Shown here one piece after another: positions 48,734-60,559 of a stretch of 64,000 bases of DNA. The notes beneath the pieces were generated by a model. It saw only the letters and a list, made by a program, of their open reading frames with translations. It was not told the origin of the DNA and did not search any database. The DNA comes from Lineus longissimus. Its lineage: Eukaryota; Nemertea; Pilidiophora; Heteronemertea; Lineidae. The position numbers and the translations under genes are program-made. The stretch is from the NCBI RefSeq assembly GCF_910592395.1, contig NC_088316.1:15686001-15750000 (forward strand), written 5' to 3'. Within the stretch, counting starts at the first letter, position 1, and the number at the start of each line of letters is the position of its first letter.

Positions 48734-50830
48734 TCAGTTCGGAACATTTTTGCAAAGAAACATCCTTCTCAAAACGTTAACAGTATCGTCTCTATACCGT
48801 TTACCACCCCCGACACAATACAAGTAAAAGTTGACAGCATAGTTTAAAAACCAAAGGTTCGTTACAGACCACGACTGGACAGCTGTACGAAGTCTCCAAT
48901 ATGCCTTAGTCATGATGTAAAACTTGTCAATTTGAGGTATCTTTAGAATTGGATAATTCAGCCTGTACGGTAGAGACAACACGAAATATGCAGCACTGAC
49001 GAAAATTAACATTTGTGTGAGATTCCTGGTCTGTAGTTTCTCCTTTGCGCCGTCTGATTCTTGTTGGTCCAACATGGCTCTACGTCGCTTTGAAGCTCGC
49101 TTCAGACTGATGATGATGAAAATGTTGCAGCCTAGGATTAGGCTGAATGGTAGGACTGAACCAAGTGTAATGCTGAATGCATTGGTAAAGGTGACAATTG
49201 AAGACACAGGATGACTGATGTACACAAGTCTTGTACCTGTAATATCAACGATGAAAGTCGAAGAAGAAGAAAAAGAAGAAGAGAAGAAGAAGGCTTTTTC
49301 ACAATGGCTATTAATCTAAATAATTTTATTTTCAGACAACATGCACGAAACGATAGAGTGTGTTGTATTTTCAATTCCCCCATTTTTGGGTATTTTTTAA
49401 TGCAGTTTTCACTTTCTGGTGAGTATACTTACCCGATCCTGCAACATAATAGTATTTAATCACGTAGAAGAGGTGAACATTGGCCACTAGTATCACAATA
49501 GAAGTCACGATGACGATGGCTCGGGCCCTGGTCTTTGTGCAAAGACTTGAAGCCTTCATGGGGAGAGCCACGGCGATCAAGCGGTCCAGCGACATTTCAG
49601 CAAGAAACAAGCCCGACAAGACGGAGCTCGAGTTGATGACGTAAAAGTGGAACCTGTAAATTTATAAAAAAATCTCTTGAGAAAAGTTTTAAGCGGCCAG
49701 GTATCCCGCCTGCCTGAATACGGTGATATCAGCGAGCAATCCAACATAACAAGATTCACTTACTGGTAAGGTATTTCCGCCTGCCTGAATACGATGATAT
49801 CATCGAGCAATCCAACATAACACGATTCACTTACTGGTAGAATATTTCCGCCTGCCTGAATACGATGATATCATCGAGCAATCCAACATAACAAGATTCA
49901 CTTACTGGTAGAGTATTTCCGCCTGCCTGAATACGATGATATCATCGAGCAATCCAACATAACAAGATTCACTTACTGGTAGAGTATTTCCGCCTGCCTG
50001 AATACGATGATATCATCAAGCAATCCAACGTAAAAAGTGGAATAGAACCACGCGACCTCCACGAGGAAGATCATGTCTGCCACAGCCATGGCAGCCATGT
50101 AAATACATGGAGACAGTTTACGGTTGTGCTGGCGGTTCGCCACCAGTATTGTCAAAATATTGCCTGTTTCAAAGAAAGTCGAAACCTGTGATAAGTTTAT
50201 GCTTTCAAAATTAAGAACAGGGAAAGCAATGACTTCGGTATAAAAAAGGTTGGTGCCACAGGAGTAGCACTAATGGCTCCTCTAGTACACACTAAAAACG
50301 ACCTCGCTCGTCGCTGTTCAAAACGGATGGGCACCATAGTGCTGTACGCGCTCGTCTAACTCCATTGCAATATCGCTGTAGTCTGCGGACGAGGTTTATT
50401 GTCCAAATGTGTTGGTCACTTTAGCGTGCTTCTTAGAGCGCCGCTTGAAGGCAATGATCACGTCGGGCAATCCAACATGACCTCATATCAGCAATCCAAC
50501 TTTAATCAGAGAAATTCGCGGTTTGTTTTATGATTATGCGAAATGTAACTGTCCTTCGCACTGAACCAGCTTTTTTAGCAGTAAGTACATAGTTTGGTGT
50601 TCTTGTTTTGATTTTCGTTTTAAACTTCTATTCGAACAAAACGGGCAGAGATTCGGAGAATCCAGAACTCAGTGAATGAGTAAGAAGTAACACTTACCTG
50701 GAATGCCAAGTCCAACAGGAGCGAGCCAAGCGTATCTTGAGAGGGCGAATAAGACGACTTGTAATATACGGACTATCTGTTGATCCTCATCAGGCGCAGG
50801 GACGGGCACGGTAAGGTTAACTTGCGTCAT
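48734..50830 (-). CDS. Rhodopsin-class GPCR C, four exons
   Basis: Minus-strand exons 50698-50830, 49977-50163, 49433-49653, 48734-49236, 347 aa, phases consistent. TM1 ends GIPGNILTILVAN, TM2 has MAAMAVADMIF, TM3 ends FLAEMSLDRLIAV (SLDR for DRY), TM6 is LIFVSAAYFVLSLPYRL and TM7 LNYAVNFYLYC (NPxxY changed). The N-terminus has a single NLT site. It belongs to the same broad receptor type as A and B but is far more diverged and has introns, so it is not a recent copy of them. Exon 2 ends in a unit that is repeated four times in the following intron (see 49690-49976). The ligand is unknown. Confidence 0.82.
49690..49976 (-). repeat. 71-bp tandem repeat of GPCR C exon 2 end plus splice donor
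   Basis: Reading the minus strand, the last about 55 nt of exon 2 and its ACTTAC-complement donor are repeated downstream with a period of exactly 71 bp: donors sit at 49971, 49900, 49829 and 49758, followed by one more partial, more mutated unit. Because 71 is not a multiple of 3, use of any later donor would shift frame. Confidence 0.9.
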
Positions 50831-53091
50831 TTTCGAAAATTAACTGGCATCTCACTTACAAAAACTCCCACAAGCCCCATGGCCAGCGTATATCATTACA
50901 GGTAGGCCACGCCGACCTGCTGCTATACTTCAGCAGATTAAGATCCTGAATCGTCTGATGCAACATAAACATGGGAAAACAGGTTTCAAACTTGACTTCC
51001 CTTGCTCGGTGTCATCACGAATGGAGGACCATCGTATCAACATCACCAAACCGAATTCAATAGTAGGCCTTCATTTCAAGGGAAGATTAATGAAATGCAC
51101 CCCAACATACAAATCATACAGCCAAGGTTTACTCATTCCCTTTATAATCTAAATAAGTGTAAATCGATATCCTTTCCAGACACGATGATATTCTTAGCAG
51201 TGTATAACTAAAAGCAAGCATAGATTTGATAATCATAATTATGGTTGGTAAAATTTAATTTGGCATATCTCTGATAAATTTAAATAGATGTGGGCCAAAA
51301 TAGCGCCAGAGCAAAGTATCATATTCTGATAAGGGGTCTACTGAAATAGCAATTTTCTTGCCGAAGAACACTATGGCAAGTTTTAATTTGATAGACATAA
51401 AACACGATCGCTCGAAATGTGTGTTATTAATAAATCACTTTCAATTGGTAACAATCATTTGAGGATAACCTTGGGTTACTAGCGTACAAGCTCTTACTGC
51501 ATCGTAAGAATAAATCGAATTCAACTATATCGCCTCCGACGCAGATTAGAAATCCTTGAGGACAGAGTGAGAAAAATATTAAAATTGTAATTGTAGAACA
51601 TATTTATTGATGAATCATAATGTTGAACATAAAATAATTTTACAACGATGTAACAATAACCAGGCTAAATCGTCTTTATATAACACCGGTAACCGCTTTA
51701 TCAAATGTCAGGTGGTGAGCGTCGGTGACGTCACGCCGGTTTTCGACGCACGGGACTCCGTAAAGCTTGCAGCACACTAGCCGCCAACTTTGGCGACAAG
51801 AAGCGTTCGGTGCCTCTCGACGCCAAAGTTGGCGGCCAGTGGATCCCGGTCAGAGCACACCAGCCCAGAATTGGCGTCCAGTAGCGTCTTTTCCGCCACT
51901 TTAGGCTGCCATTTTGAAATCATGTGACATCAAGACGCAAGATGATTGGCCATAAGCCTCGCCGCCGACGCCAAGTCAGGCGGCCATCCATAGCACACCT
52001 GGCTTCTTCTTGCGTTAAGCGCAGCGAAACGCGTCAAAAATCAAACCTGATAGATATTTGGCGTTTAGTTGCGGCAAGTGGCGTCAAGTCGCGTTCGCCG
52101 ACGCCGTTCGAAGCAGACTAGGGATTTTTCAGGCGTTCAGGACTCTTGCGGCAAAAAATGCCTGTTAACGCCGAAGTTGGCGGCTAGTGTGCTGCAAGCT
52201 TTCTACATTTGTACATACAGAATATCTTTTTCGGGAATTTAAACCTAAAAGCATGATACGAATTACGTGACGTAACTGACGAGCTCCACCTGATCAAATG
52301 TATTAGAGTTTAAAACGTTAAAAGTTTCACTGACATACTGTAGCGGTAAAAGGGCTTATAATATTTGTCACCGTATAAACTTCGCAACTCTGAACTCGAA
52401 CCCAAAGACTAAACCAACTAAGATATATATTTACATTATTTATTATCCACTTCCCTCTAACCTCATATTTACAACCGACACTAAAATATTACAAGAATAA
52501 GGCGCACAATAAAATATCAACAAGAGATCATATAAAAGAATCTTACCATGCTGTAAGGCCAAGGTGAAGGCAATTAAAATACTCTGGCGCTTTTCAAGAG
52601 AAATATCTTGTTTAGCTACAGAGGGTAAAGGGTTGGTTTTCTGGATCTGCCAGGACTTATACTTACTAAAAACGTATGAACATCATTATTTATACCTAAT
52701 TATACACACCCCTAATGGGTAAATAGCCTAGCCCAAATATCAGGCTCTGAGCCAACTAGCACTCAGTAATTAAGGAAACAACCAATCAGTACACAGCAGC
52801 ATCAATACAAGATTATCAGACAGGGCCAAGGGCAGGAGCCTAGTAACCAGCTGCTAATCAGGAAGATCATAAAAGGGGTCAAACAGCTTAAAAGATAGAG
52901 ATTATAAAACAATGGAAAGGGGCAATTAAGAAGGCAGGTGTTACGATCCAGGGTATCTGGGTTCACCAGGGCTAGAGAGAAACACAGAAATAATAATTAC
53001 AGATATTAATAAGCAATTCCTAATATTGTCACAATACTTTGAAAAACCAACCACACAACAAAAGGTATCTTAAAAGAGTCAGACGAACTTC
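50831..53091. other. 2.2-kb interval between GPCR C and Kazal gene
   Basis: No coding exon supported. It includes GPCR C upstream sequence, the inverted-repeat element at 51762-52202, and AT-rich unassigned DNA from 52203 on. Confidence 0.45.
51762..52202. mobile_element. 441-bp inverted-repeat element with GC-rich subterminal repeats
   Basis: Terminal inverted repeats of 33 bp: AAAGCTTGCAGCACACTAGC... at the left and ...GCTAGTGTGCTGCAAGCTTT at the right, one mismatch. The GC-rich inside carries at least five variants of CGCCAAAGTTGGCGGC in both orientations, a subterminal-repeat pattern typical of transposase binding arrays. No transposase frame; non-autonomous. No clear target duplication. 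Confidence 0.85.
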
Positions 53092-53852
53092 TTAACGGAC
53101 TGTAATTCGGTTGTTCTGGACGGTCACATCGTCCCCGGTGCTTGATGTGCCTTTCGTAGAAATCTGTAGGTCGAAAGTCTTATTTTTTTCACATTGCGCG
53201 TGGACGGCATTGCAAATGTTATTGAAGCTAAAATTGACTTTTGTGCAAACTGGTTCTGCGTGGCGTCCACATCTGCCTGGAAACCTGCTCGGACAGACAC
53301 AGCTTACTGTTCTTGGATCCCGTTGTTGGCCGTTGTTGGTGATGTGTTTGCACAGTGCACCATTCGGACAATGTATTCTCTTGCAGGGAGAAAGATCTGA
53401 AAAAGGACGAAGAGATTTATTGTACATGTATTTAACATATCGCCGTTTGCTAAATTGTGGACAGGAAAATATATATGGGTCTGGATGTTCGAACCACTGC
53501 TAGTCTATAACCAAAACTCAGTTCAGGCTCCATAAAACTTCGTGTAGTGTCCACAGAATGATGCATGATTGGTACTTTATGCCATATACAGGCCTATCTT
53601 TCTTTCAACACCCCTCCCCCCCACCAACATACAGCCGCACACGCACACCCCACCCGCACATACCTCCCAAAAACGAATTTGTCTCCTTCACTATACGCTC
53701 AGCTAATCCTTACCTTCCAAAGCCACGCGCGACACCAGACTGAGGAAGACTATGGCGCGAATCCAGAAAGTCCAGGAAGACAGGCATTTAGCCAATTTAT
53801 TCAGGAAGAAACACAGAAATATCACGGGAACTTGAAGCATAGTTGTCTCCAT
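53092..53852 (-). CDS. Small secreted Kazal/follistatin-type cysteine-rich protein
   Basis: Two exons, 53714-53852 (or from the inner ATG at 53840) and 53092-53396. From the inner ATG, 143 aa. Exon 1 encodes an unusually long hydrophobic leader ending FLSLVSRVALE; exon 2 encodes CKRIHCPNGALCK, TVSCVCPSRFPGRCG and AEPVCTKVNFSFNNICNAVH followed by AQCEKNKTFDL. The order C-x3-HC-PNGA-C, CVCP, PVC, NN-C, A-C matches a follistatin-like Kazal module: short EGF-like loop then Kazal core. NFS and NKT are potential glycosylation sites. A Kazal protease-inhibitor role is possible, but the reactive-site loop is too diverged to predict a target. The upstream part of the gene, including exon 1, was copied to 60.2-60.7 kb. 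Confidence 0.7.
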
Positions 53853-55731
53853 CGTTGTGTTCCCTCCTCGAAAATCATTTTCGGTTATGGACATCAAACA
53901 GTAATTTGCTTACTTATCATTTACGCTTATCACTTAGTTATCAAGAATTGCGCCATTGGGAATCCCTTTTGGAAAAGCAGTTTCGGTTAGGGGCCAGGTT
54001 TCGTCGAACAACAGTAAGAGCACCATGCCCATCAGAACAAATGTACAGGTACTGTCCCATCCGTAATATTGGCGAACATCCAAAGTAAATGTTATGGTAA
54101 AGACCTCTCTTTAATTACAATGATTTTGTCATATGCATACCCACCAATCCTTTATATTTCTCTCTCATAAAACTCAGTAAAAGCCATCACATGGTGTCAC
54201 GATCATCGATTCATGTTTCGCAATTTGGAGATCGATCATTATGTTGAGGGCGGATTCACCGAATCAGAGCCAAAGGTGAATGCTAATAATAACTTTGCTT
54301 TCCTTCGGTCGTGCCACCTGTGAAAATATTGAAAAACCATGTTACAACACACGATCATTGCATTTGTGCCGCCTGTGTATGGCCATAAACCTTGGCAGCG
54401 CTTTGGGGTTTTAGACCAAAACCTTCAACATCGCCGTATGCATATGATATAATTATATAAGTTAATGACGTTATATAAGTTTATATCAAGGCCAAGATAT
54501 TTCTTCACAAATTCGAAAATTTCCCAACTGGGATTTCAGACGGGGGTTTCAGAGAGGACGAGTTTCGCCGAACAACGGGGTTGTCTTGATCGAGCGCCAA
54601 GAGCCCCTGGAATCAAAATAAGTAAACAGACGACAGCAGTTCCTTGGATGCTTTGCCTACTCTAAGCATTCATATGGACTTGGTGAAGGGCCATTATCTA
54701 TTTGTTGAATTTACCGGTATCTCTATAGATTTTTCGTCAGTGAATGGGAAGACTTCTTTGCATTTGAGATTTTTAGTTCACTATTTTATTATTCCGCAAT
54801 ATTATGATTTGGCAATTTTGAGATAAACTGATATTTAAGTTTTTTCACTTCAACACCCAATATTACAATCCTATAAGGAATTGTAGCAAACCGAGCACAC
54901 CAGTGAAATGAACTTTCTCATCCTCATTGCGTAGTACATGTAGGCCTATATCAAATTTACTCTGGGCAGCCGCCATCTTGGTTCTTCTGGTTTCCAACAG
55001 AGCCTGACAGAATCTTGATACACCTGTGCACAGAGATGTTCATAGAAATATACACATTTTCGATTTTCTACTTGGCAACTAAGGTGTCTAGCTTGGTGAA
55101 GTCGACGCCAAGGTATAGACCCAACCCCCATTATTTATCAAGGACAACATCAAGCTTTCACCTATTGCTGACGTCTGGTCTATCGAAAGCAGACGGGTTT
55201 CAGTTCTGGCAGAGTCTTCATATTGAAAGACTCTGGTTCCGGTAAAAAAGAAGCCATTTCGAAAGACTTGAGCAATCGCCAGGAAATCGTACAATTGAAA
55301 GAGGTCAGTAGGCCTACGACAATTGAAGAAGTTCGAAAGAATAACAAAGAGGCATGTTATCATCAATACAAGCAGGCTCTATTTAATTATCATATCTTCA
55401 GATTATTTACAAACAATAACATGTAAAATACACGACATGCATGTCCACTTTTTCATAAGCATCGTCATCCATTATATATACACTATTAATAAGGGCCGTT
55501 GAAATGGACTATGACCAGACCAGACCCAATCAAACAAGATCACATCACATCACTCACGATGTCATACATAATGACCTAGTCTCGTAATGATGAACGTACA
55601 TCGAACCAGACCAGATCACATTCGTGCGCGTTTACACGGCAAACCAATCTAGACCGATCCGGATCGATCTTGTTCGGTTTGGTCCCAAATGGCCCTGCCC
55701 CTGCTGTATTCATAACATTGAAATTGTCACT
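53853..55731. other. Interval between Kazal and CRAL-TRIO genes
   Basis: AT-rich DNA without a supported exon; upstream of Kazal exon 1 and 3' of the carrier gene. Most of it recurs in the second copy, except about 53797-54381 and 55293-55558, which are absent there. Confidence 0.45.
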
Positions 55732-57698
55732 TTAATCGATTTCAAGCTTCTTGAACGTGCCTTCAACTCCTGTAGCTTGTGGGTCTATACCCTTGGGTTT
55801 GTTGAACAGTCGCTTTGGGTCATCCAAGTGGTACTTGTTCATATCCTCAAAGTAATCCTCTAATGCAAGTAGACGGTCATATCCATCCTGGAAAAAATCC
55901 ATCTGAATGTAAGCACGAGGAAAGCGAGGTCTTGTGAGCTAGCATAGAGAGGAGTCAAAAGCAGCAGAAGCAGCAGATGAACCGGAGTTTGAGGGAGTGC
56001 GAATTACGTTCAACTTTGTATTTACGGATTGAGATGCGGCGTGCGTTCATTCGTGATCGTATAGAAGTGTTGGGAAGTTCGGCAACAATATTATTGATTC
56101 TATTTGTTTCTATAGCCATCCTTGATATGTCAAACAGTTTGTCATTAAACAGTATGATAGAACAAATTCTCCAAAAATGTATTGCTATACGTTCACACCA
56201 GTATTACCTGATATGGGAGCGGAGGCTTCTCGCCACCATAGGCTTCTGGTAGGATTTTCTTTGGTATCGTCTTCTGCAAGTCACCCAAGTCGTGCCCGTG
56301 GAAGTGAAGTCGTTTCTTCGCTTTATCCTTCAGGAAAGGCTTGATGAACGAGAATATGTAACTCATGATGGTCGGTTCGTTGATGTAGTGGAGTCCTTTC
56401 AAGCGCATGGGTAGCGCGTCCTGAAATATTGTAGAAGGAATACTTTCGGATTCCGTTATCAGGGTATTCAGCCAAAGTATGGTTGAATAACTACGAAATC
56501 CGTTTTGTCTGATTTATTAGTTTTGTTTATAGTTCTCTTACCTGAAATATGGTGATCATAACCCCAGGCCAGCCTTTAGCAATCTCAAGTGCGTGGTATG
56601 TACCAACGTCTGATGCATCTACGCAGAAGTGAATGCCGTGTATCTGGACCTCTTCATCTTCCTAAAAGTAAAGTGAACCACAAAGAGTTATATGTCCATG
56701 ACCATTCGTTAGGGCTAAGTAGCGAATAGATAGACTAATCAACACTCCATAGAGTTAGCCTATACGTACGGATCTCGGCAAGATTCGGACTAGTTGTGTG
56801 GTTGTTTTTAGAAATGCCATGGTGTGGTTCTAGATGTAGTTAAATTTCGAGCTAAAAGTTAGTTTCTTTCTCAAAGAAGTATCTATTTCACGTACAATGT
56901 ATATAAATGTTAGGCCCTACAAACCTTTAGAAGTTGTTCAATGGAAAGCAAGTTCATTCGCAATATGTCGGTTATCTTGATATCTGTGTTCCTGGGATTC
57001 CAAAGACCTAACGAAAGATGAATAGAAGCAGTTCCTAAAAAACAGTTTGACCAAGGTTAAAGGGATCAGTATGTGTATAGGCAGGAGCCATGAGGTGGAC
57101 AAAGTTACCCGAAGTGGCTGATAGAAGCCGTCTCTCCAATCACAGAGTACATCGAAACCCTCCCACATGTCTGCTCGTACAAAATATCTCACCAAACAGT
57201 TTCAACAACCAACAATGGAGGTAACGATTCAGTAACCACCTGCGCAACACTTTGCTGGTTTAGATTATGTGTACAGTTTCCTCGGGCGAGTTTTTGAGTC
57301 CTTGCTCCATTGCCTGTTAATTACCAACCTGGTCTAAACAGCAGGACTCTGCTCCCATCCCCGCATCTTCCCCGTAAAATGTTGGCGATCCCCAACTCAA
57401 TGCACATCTTGACAGTCGACGGTTTCAGATCATTTAAAAGTTCTGGATAGGTGTTTCGGACAGCATAATAATTCACAAGGAGATCGTAAGCTCGAGTGAG
57501 ATCGAACTTTCGTGCTCGGAGAAATCGTAATAAGAAGCCTGCATCCGTACAGGCTTTGAGACCTGGATATTTTGCTATCTCTGCCCGGAGTTGGTCTATT
57601 TTCTTCTGGCGAGTTTTTGGGTCCTCACTTAGTTCCTTCTTTGCTTTTGCTAGGACCTCCTCTGAGAGGGTGCAATGATATTCCTCGTTAGATGCCAT
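55732..57698 (-). CDS. CRAL-TRIO lipid-binding protein, alpha-tocopherol transfer protein-like
   Basis: Minus-strand coding exons 57329-57698, 56925-57007, 56542-56661, 56208-56420, 55732-55902 (stop TAA 55732-55734), 318 aa. An untranslated exon probably ends at 57819. Residues about 20-95 form the CRAL-TRIO N-terminal helical domain ([20 protein letters not shown]). The SEC14-like lipid-binding domain follows: [68 protein letters not shown] and the closing [25 protein letters not shown]. This matches the TTPA/TTPAL/CRALBP family of cytosolic carriers for tocopherol, retinoids or related lipids. The basic KDKAKKRL segment may contact phosphoinositides by analogy with TTPA. The cargo is not predictable. 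The last exon and the 5' UTR, but not the middle exons, recur in copy 2. Confidence 0.87.
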
Positions 57699-57812
57699 TC
57701 TGAGCCCTGAAATAAAACGGTTCATACTATAAATGTCACAAAAAGTTTATGATATTTGGTTTTGACTAACTCCAAAACAGTAAAAGCGGGGCATCAAACT
57801 ACATGGTGTGTT

Positions 57813-58503
57813 ACTTACCTACCAAAAATTTCGCTGGAAATGTCTTGTTGTCCTTTCGCCGCGCCTATAGCCCACACATTTAGAATTGAGAATGCTTAGA
57901 AAGCTTTTTAGAACAGACCTGGATATTGAATCCAATAGTGCGCTCAATTCTTTGTCCTCGTATGTGACCCACTCACTTGTAGTCAGAAAGTATGAAAGTA
58001 TAGGCCCTCTTCGATAGAAAATTGCTTTGGTGCGATTTCAAAATCGACGACATCTATGCTCAACAGGCATTCATCCCAAATGATTTGCATGCATTGATAA
58101 ATTATCTACTGTGTATATATATGGCACCTGTCGGGAGGGACCGATTTGCATTTTGATATCAGTCAACATTTCAATCTGAAGTGTCGACATATACATCGAC
58201 ATAAATGTGGTTCCCTCTTCATCATAAGTCTTTCGCTAATGGTCAGAAAACAAAGATTTTTAAATTCAATTACGAATTTCAGATTTTTAACGAACGGCGT
58301 GCCTGTAATATTACTTAATAGACAATAAACGCAATTTTTACCAAGATTTCCGAATCACCGCTAGCTGGTCTTGGGACCTAAATATCGCTTCAGAGATGAG
58401 GCGGCAGTGCAGCTTTAACTGAGGGCAGTGGACGTAGCAGTGGTGCTTACCAGAGCGTGGCTATCGCAGGAACGAACATTGCATATAATACCATTCGGAC
58501 AAT
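57813..58503. other. CRAL-TRIO 5' UTR exon, promoter side and duplication end
   Basis: A consensus minus-strand donor (complement of ACTTAC at 57813-57818) marks a likely untranslated first exon of the carrier gene, supported by its conservation in copy 2 (62340-62430). The rest is AT-rich. A GAGCGTGGCTATCGCAG word near 58453 recurs near 62535 and marks the end of the duplicated unit. Confidence 0.5.
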
Positions 58504-60205
58504 TACGGTGGCCCATTAGGGACATCATGTTTTTTTTTAGATTCAAATACGATTTTTTTTTCTCGAATTTTCTCCACGGAATTAAGTATTTTCTCCACGG
58601 AATTAAGTATTTTCTCCACGGAAATAAATACTTTTCTCCACGGAAATAACATTTATCTCCACGGAAATAACATTTATCTCCACGGAAATAAATACTTTTC
58701 TCCACGGAATTAAGTATTTTCTCCGCGGAAATAACATTTATCTCCACGGAAATAAATACTTTTCTCCACGGAAATAAATACTTTTCTCCACGGAATTAAG
58801 TATTTTCTCCGCGGAAATAAATAATTGATTCCGCTGATATGATTGGTCCTGCATTTTAGAGGACGAGGTCAAGGTGAAACTATTAACCCTTAAACCCCAA
58901 CCTTGCGGTAGGCTCGGGAACCAAGCTGTACAGGCGCTGCCCGCTGGAACACGAGGCCGCTTGTCAATCCCGTTTGACATTGTCAGATCTGACTATACGT
59001 GTATAGTGTTGGCATGAAGACTGTGGAAGATGTAAGTAACACGATGATTGTCAGATTTGATACGTTTTGAATCATAAAAATGCAGTTGGTAGCATCTTTG
59101 TAGAGTGGCCTAGTATCAGTGAAGAAAACGGTACGTGGAGACCCACTGCCGATGTTATGTATAGCTACCAACTGCATTTTTATGATTCAAAACGTATCAA
59201 ATCTGACAATCATCGTGTTACTTACATCTTCCACAGTCTTCATGCCAACACTATACACGTATAGTCAGATCTGACAATGTCAAACGGGATTGACAAGCGG
59301 CCTCGTGTTCCAGCGGGCAGCGCCTGTACAGCTTGGTTCCCGAGCCTACCGCAAGGTTGGGGTTTAAGGGTTAATAGTTTCACCTTGACCTCGTCCTCTA
59401 AAATGCAGGACCAATCATATCAGCGGAATCAATTATTTATTTCCGCGGAGAAAATACTTAATTCCGTGGAGAAAAGTATTTATTTCCGTGGAGAAAAGTA
59501 TTTATTTCCGTGGAGATAAATGTTATTTCCGCGGAGAAAATACTTAATTCCGTGGAGAAAAGTATTTATTTCCGTGGAGAAAAGTATTTATTTCCGTGGA
59601 GATAAATGTTATTTCCGCGGAGAAAATACTTAATTCCGTGGAGAAAAGTATTTATTTCCGTGGAGAAAAGTATTTATTTCCGTGGAGATAAATGTTATTT
59701 CCGTGGAGATAAATGTTATTTCCGTGGAGAAAAATATTTATTTCCGTGGAGAAAAGTATTTATTTCCGTGGAGATAAATGTTATTTCCGCGGAGAAAATA
59801 CTTAATTCCGTGGAGAAAAGTATTTATTTCCGTGGAGAAAAGTATTTATTTCCGTGGAGATAAATGTTATTTCCGTGGAGATAAATGTTATTTCCGTGGA
59901 GAAAAATATTTATTTCCGTGGAGAAAAGTATTTATTTCCGTGGAGATAAATGTTATTTCCGTGGAGATAAATGTTATTTCCGTGGAGAAAAGTATTTATT
60001 TCCGTGGAGAAAAGTATTTATTTCCGTGGAGATAAATGTTATTTCCGTGGAGATAAATGTTATTTCCGTGGAGAAAAGTATTTATTTCCGTGGAGAAAAT
60101 ACTTAATTCCGTGGAGAAAATACTTAATTCCGTGGAGAAAATTCGAGAAAAAAAAATCGTATTTGAATCTAAAAAAAAACATGATGTCCCTAATGGGCCA
60201 CCGTA
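58504..60205. mobile_element. 1.7-kb fold-back (long inverted repeat) element with minisatellite arms
   Basis: The entire element is one inverted repeat. The left arm (58504-59093) and right arm (59164-60205) pair across a 70-nt loop. Ends are TACGGTGGCCCATTAGGGAC and its complement; the host word GACAAT is duplicated on both sides (58498-58503 and 60206-60211), and the uninterrupted target is seen at 53364-53375. The outer part of each arm is a 23-24-bp minisatellite, TTCCGTGGAGAAAAGTATTT-like, much longer on the right. The inner arms are unique sequence and virtually identical. No transposase frame; open frames in the arms are repeat artefacts. Confidence 0.92.
59440..60145 (+). repeat. Minisatellite in the right arm of the fold-back element
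   Basis: About 30 units of TTCCGTGGAGAAAAGTATTT-ATTT and TTCCGTGGAGATAAATGTTA-TTT alternate in larger blocks: a block of about 172 bp around 59606-59778 is repeated at 59778-59950. The left arm has only about 11 units at 58570-58820 in the opposite orientation. Confidence 0.9.
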
Positions 60206-60445
60206 GACAATGTATTCTCTTGCAGGCAGAAAGATCTGGAAAAGAACGAAGAGGTTTTTTGTACATGTATTTAACATATCGTTTGCTAAATTGTGGACAG
60301 GAAAATATATGTGGGTCTTGATGTTCGAACCACTGCCAGTCTGTAACCAAAACTCAGTTCAGGCTCCCTAAAACCTTGTGTAGTGTCCACATAATGATGT
60401 ATGATTGGTACTTCATGCCATATAGAGGCCTATCTTTCTTTCAAC

Positions 60446-60469
60446 CCCCCCCCCCCCCCCCCCCATCAA
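60446..60469 (+). repeat. Poly-C tract
   Basis: A run of about 18 C in copy 2, where copy 1 has a shorter C-rich stretch near 53612. Length from assembly is unreliable. Confidence 0.7.
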
Positions 60470-60559
60470 CACACAGCCGCACACGCACACACACCCCACC
60501 CGCACATACCTCCCAAAAACGAATTTATCTCCTTCCCTATACGCTCAGCTAATCCTTAC

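Larger units (their letters stand above)
53359..58495. repeat. Tandem duplication, copy 1 (5.1 kb)
   Basis: This interval matches 60206-62576 in blocks at high identity: Kazal exon 1 region, 54381-55290, the CRAL-TRIO last exon, its 5' UTR region and the end segment around 58458-58494. It begins and ends with the word ACCATT (53359-53364 and 58490-58495), consistent with microhomology at the duplication joint. It contains the intact Kazal 5' end and the intact CRAL-TRIO gene. Confidence 0.85.

Noticed and set aside
59277-60321. Repeated frames reading SVEKSIYFRGEKYLFPWR in the fold-back arms
   Set aside because: Products of the 23-24-bp minisatellite; equivalent frames occur on both arms and strands with no family resemblance.
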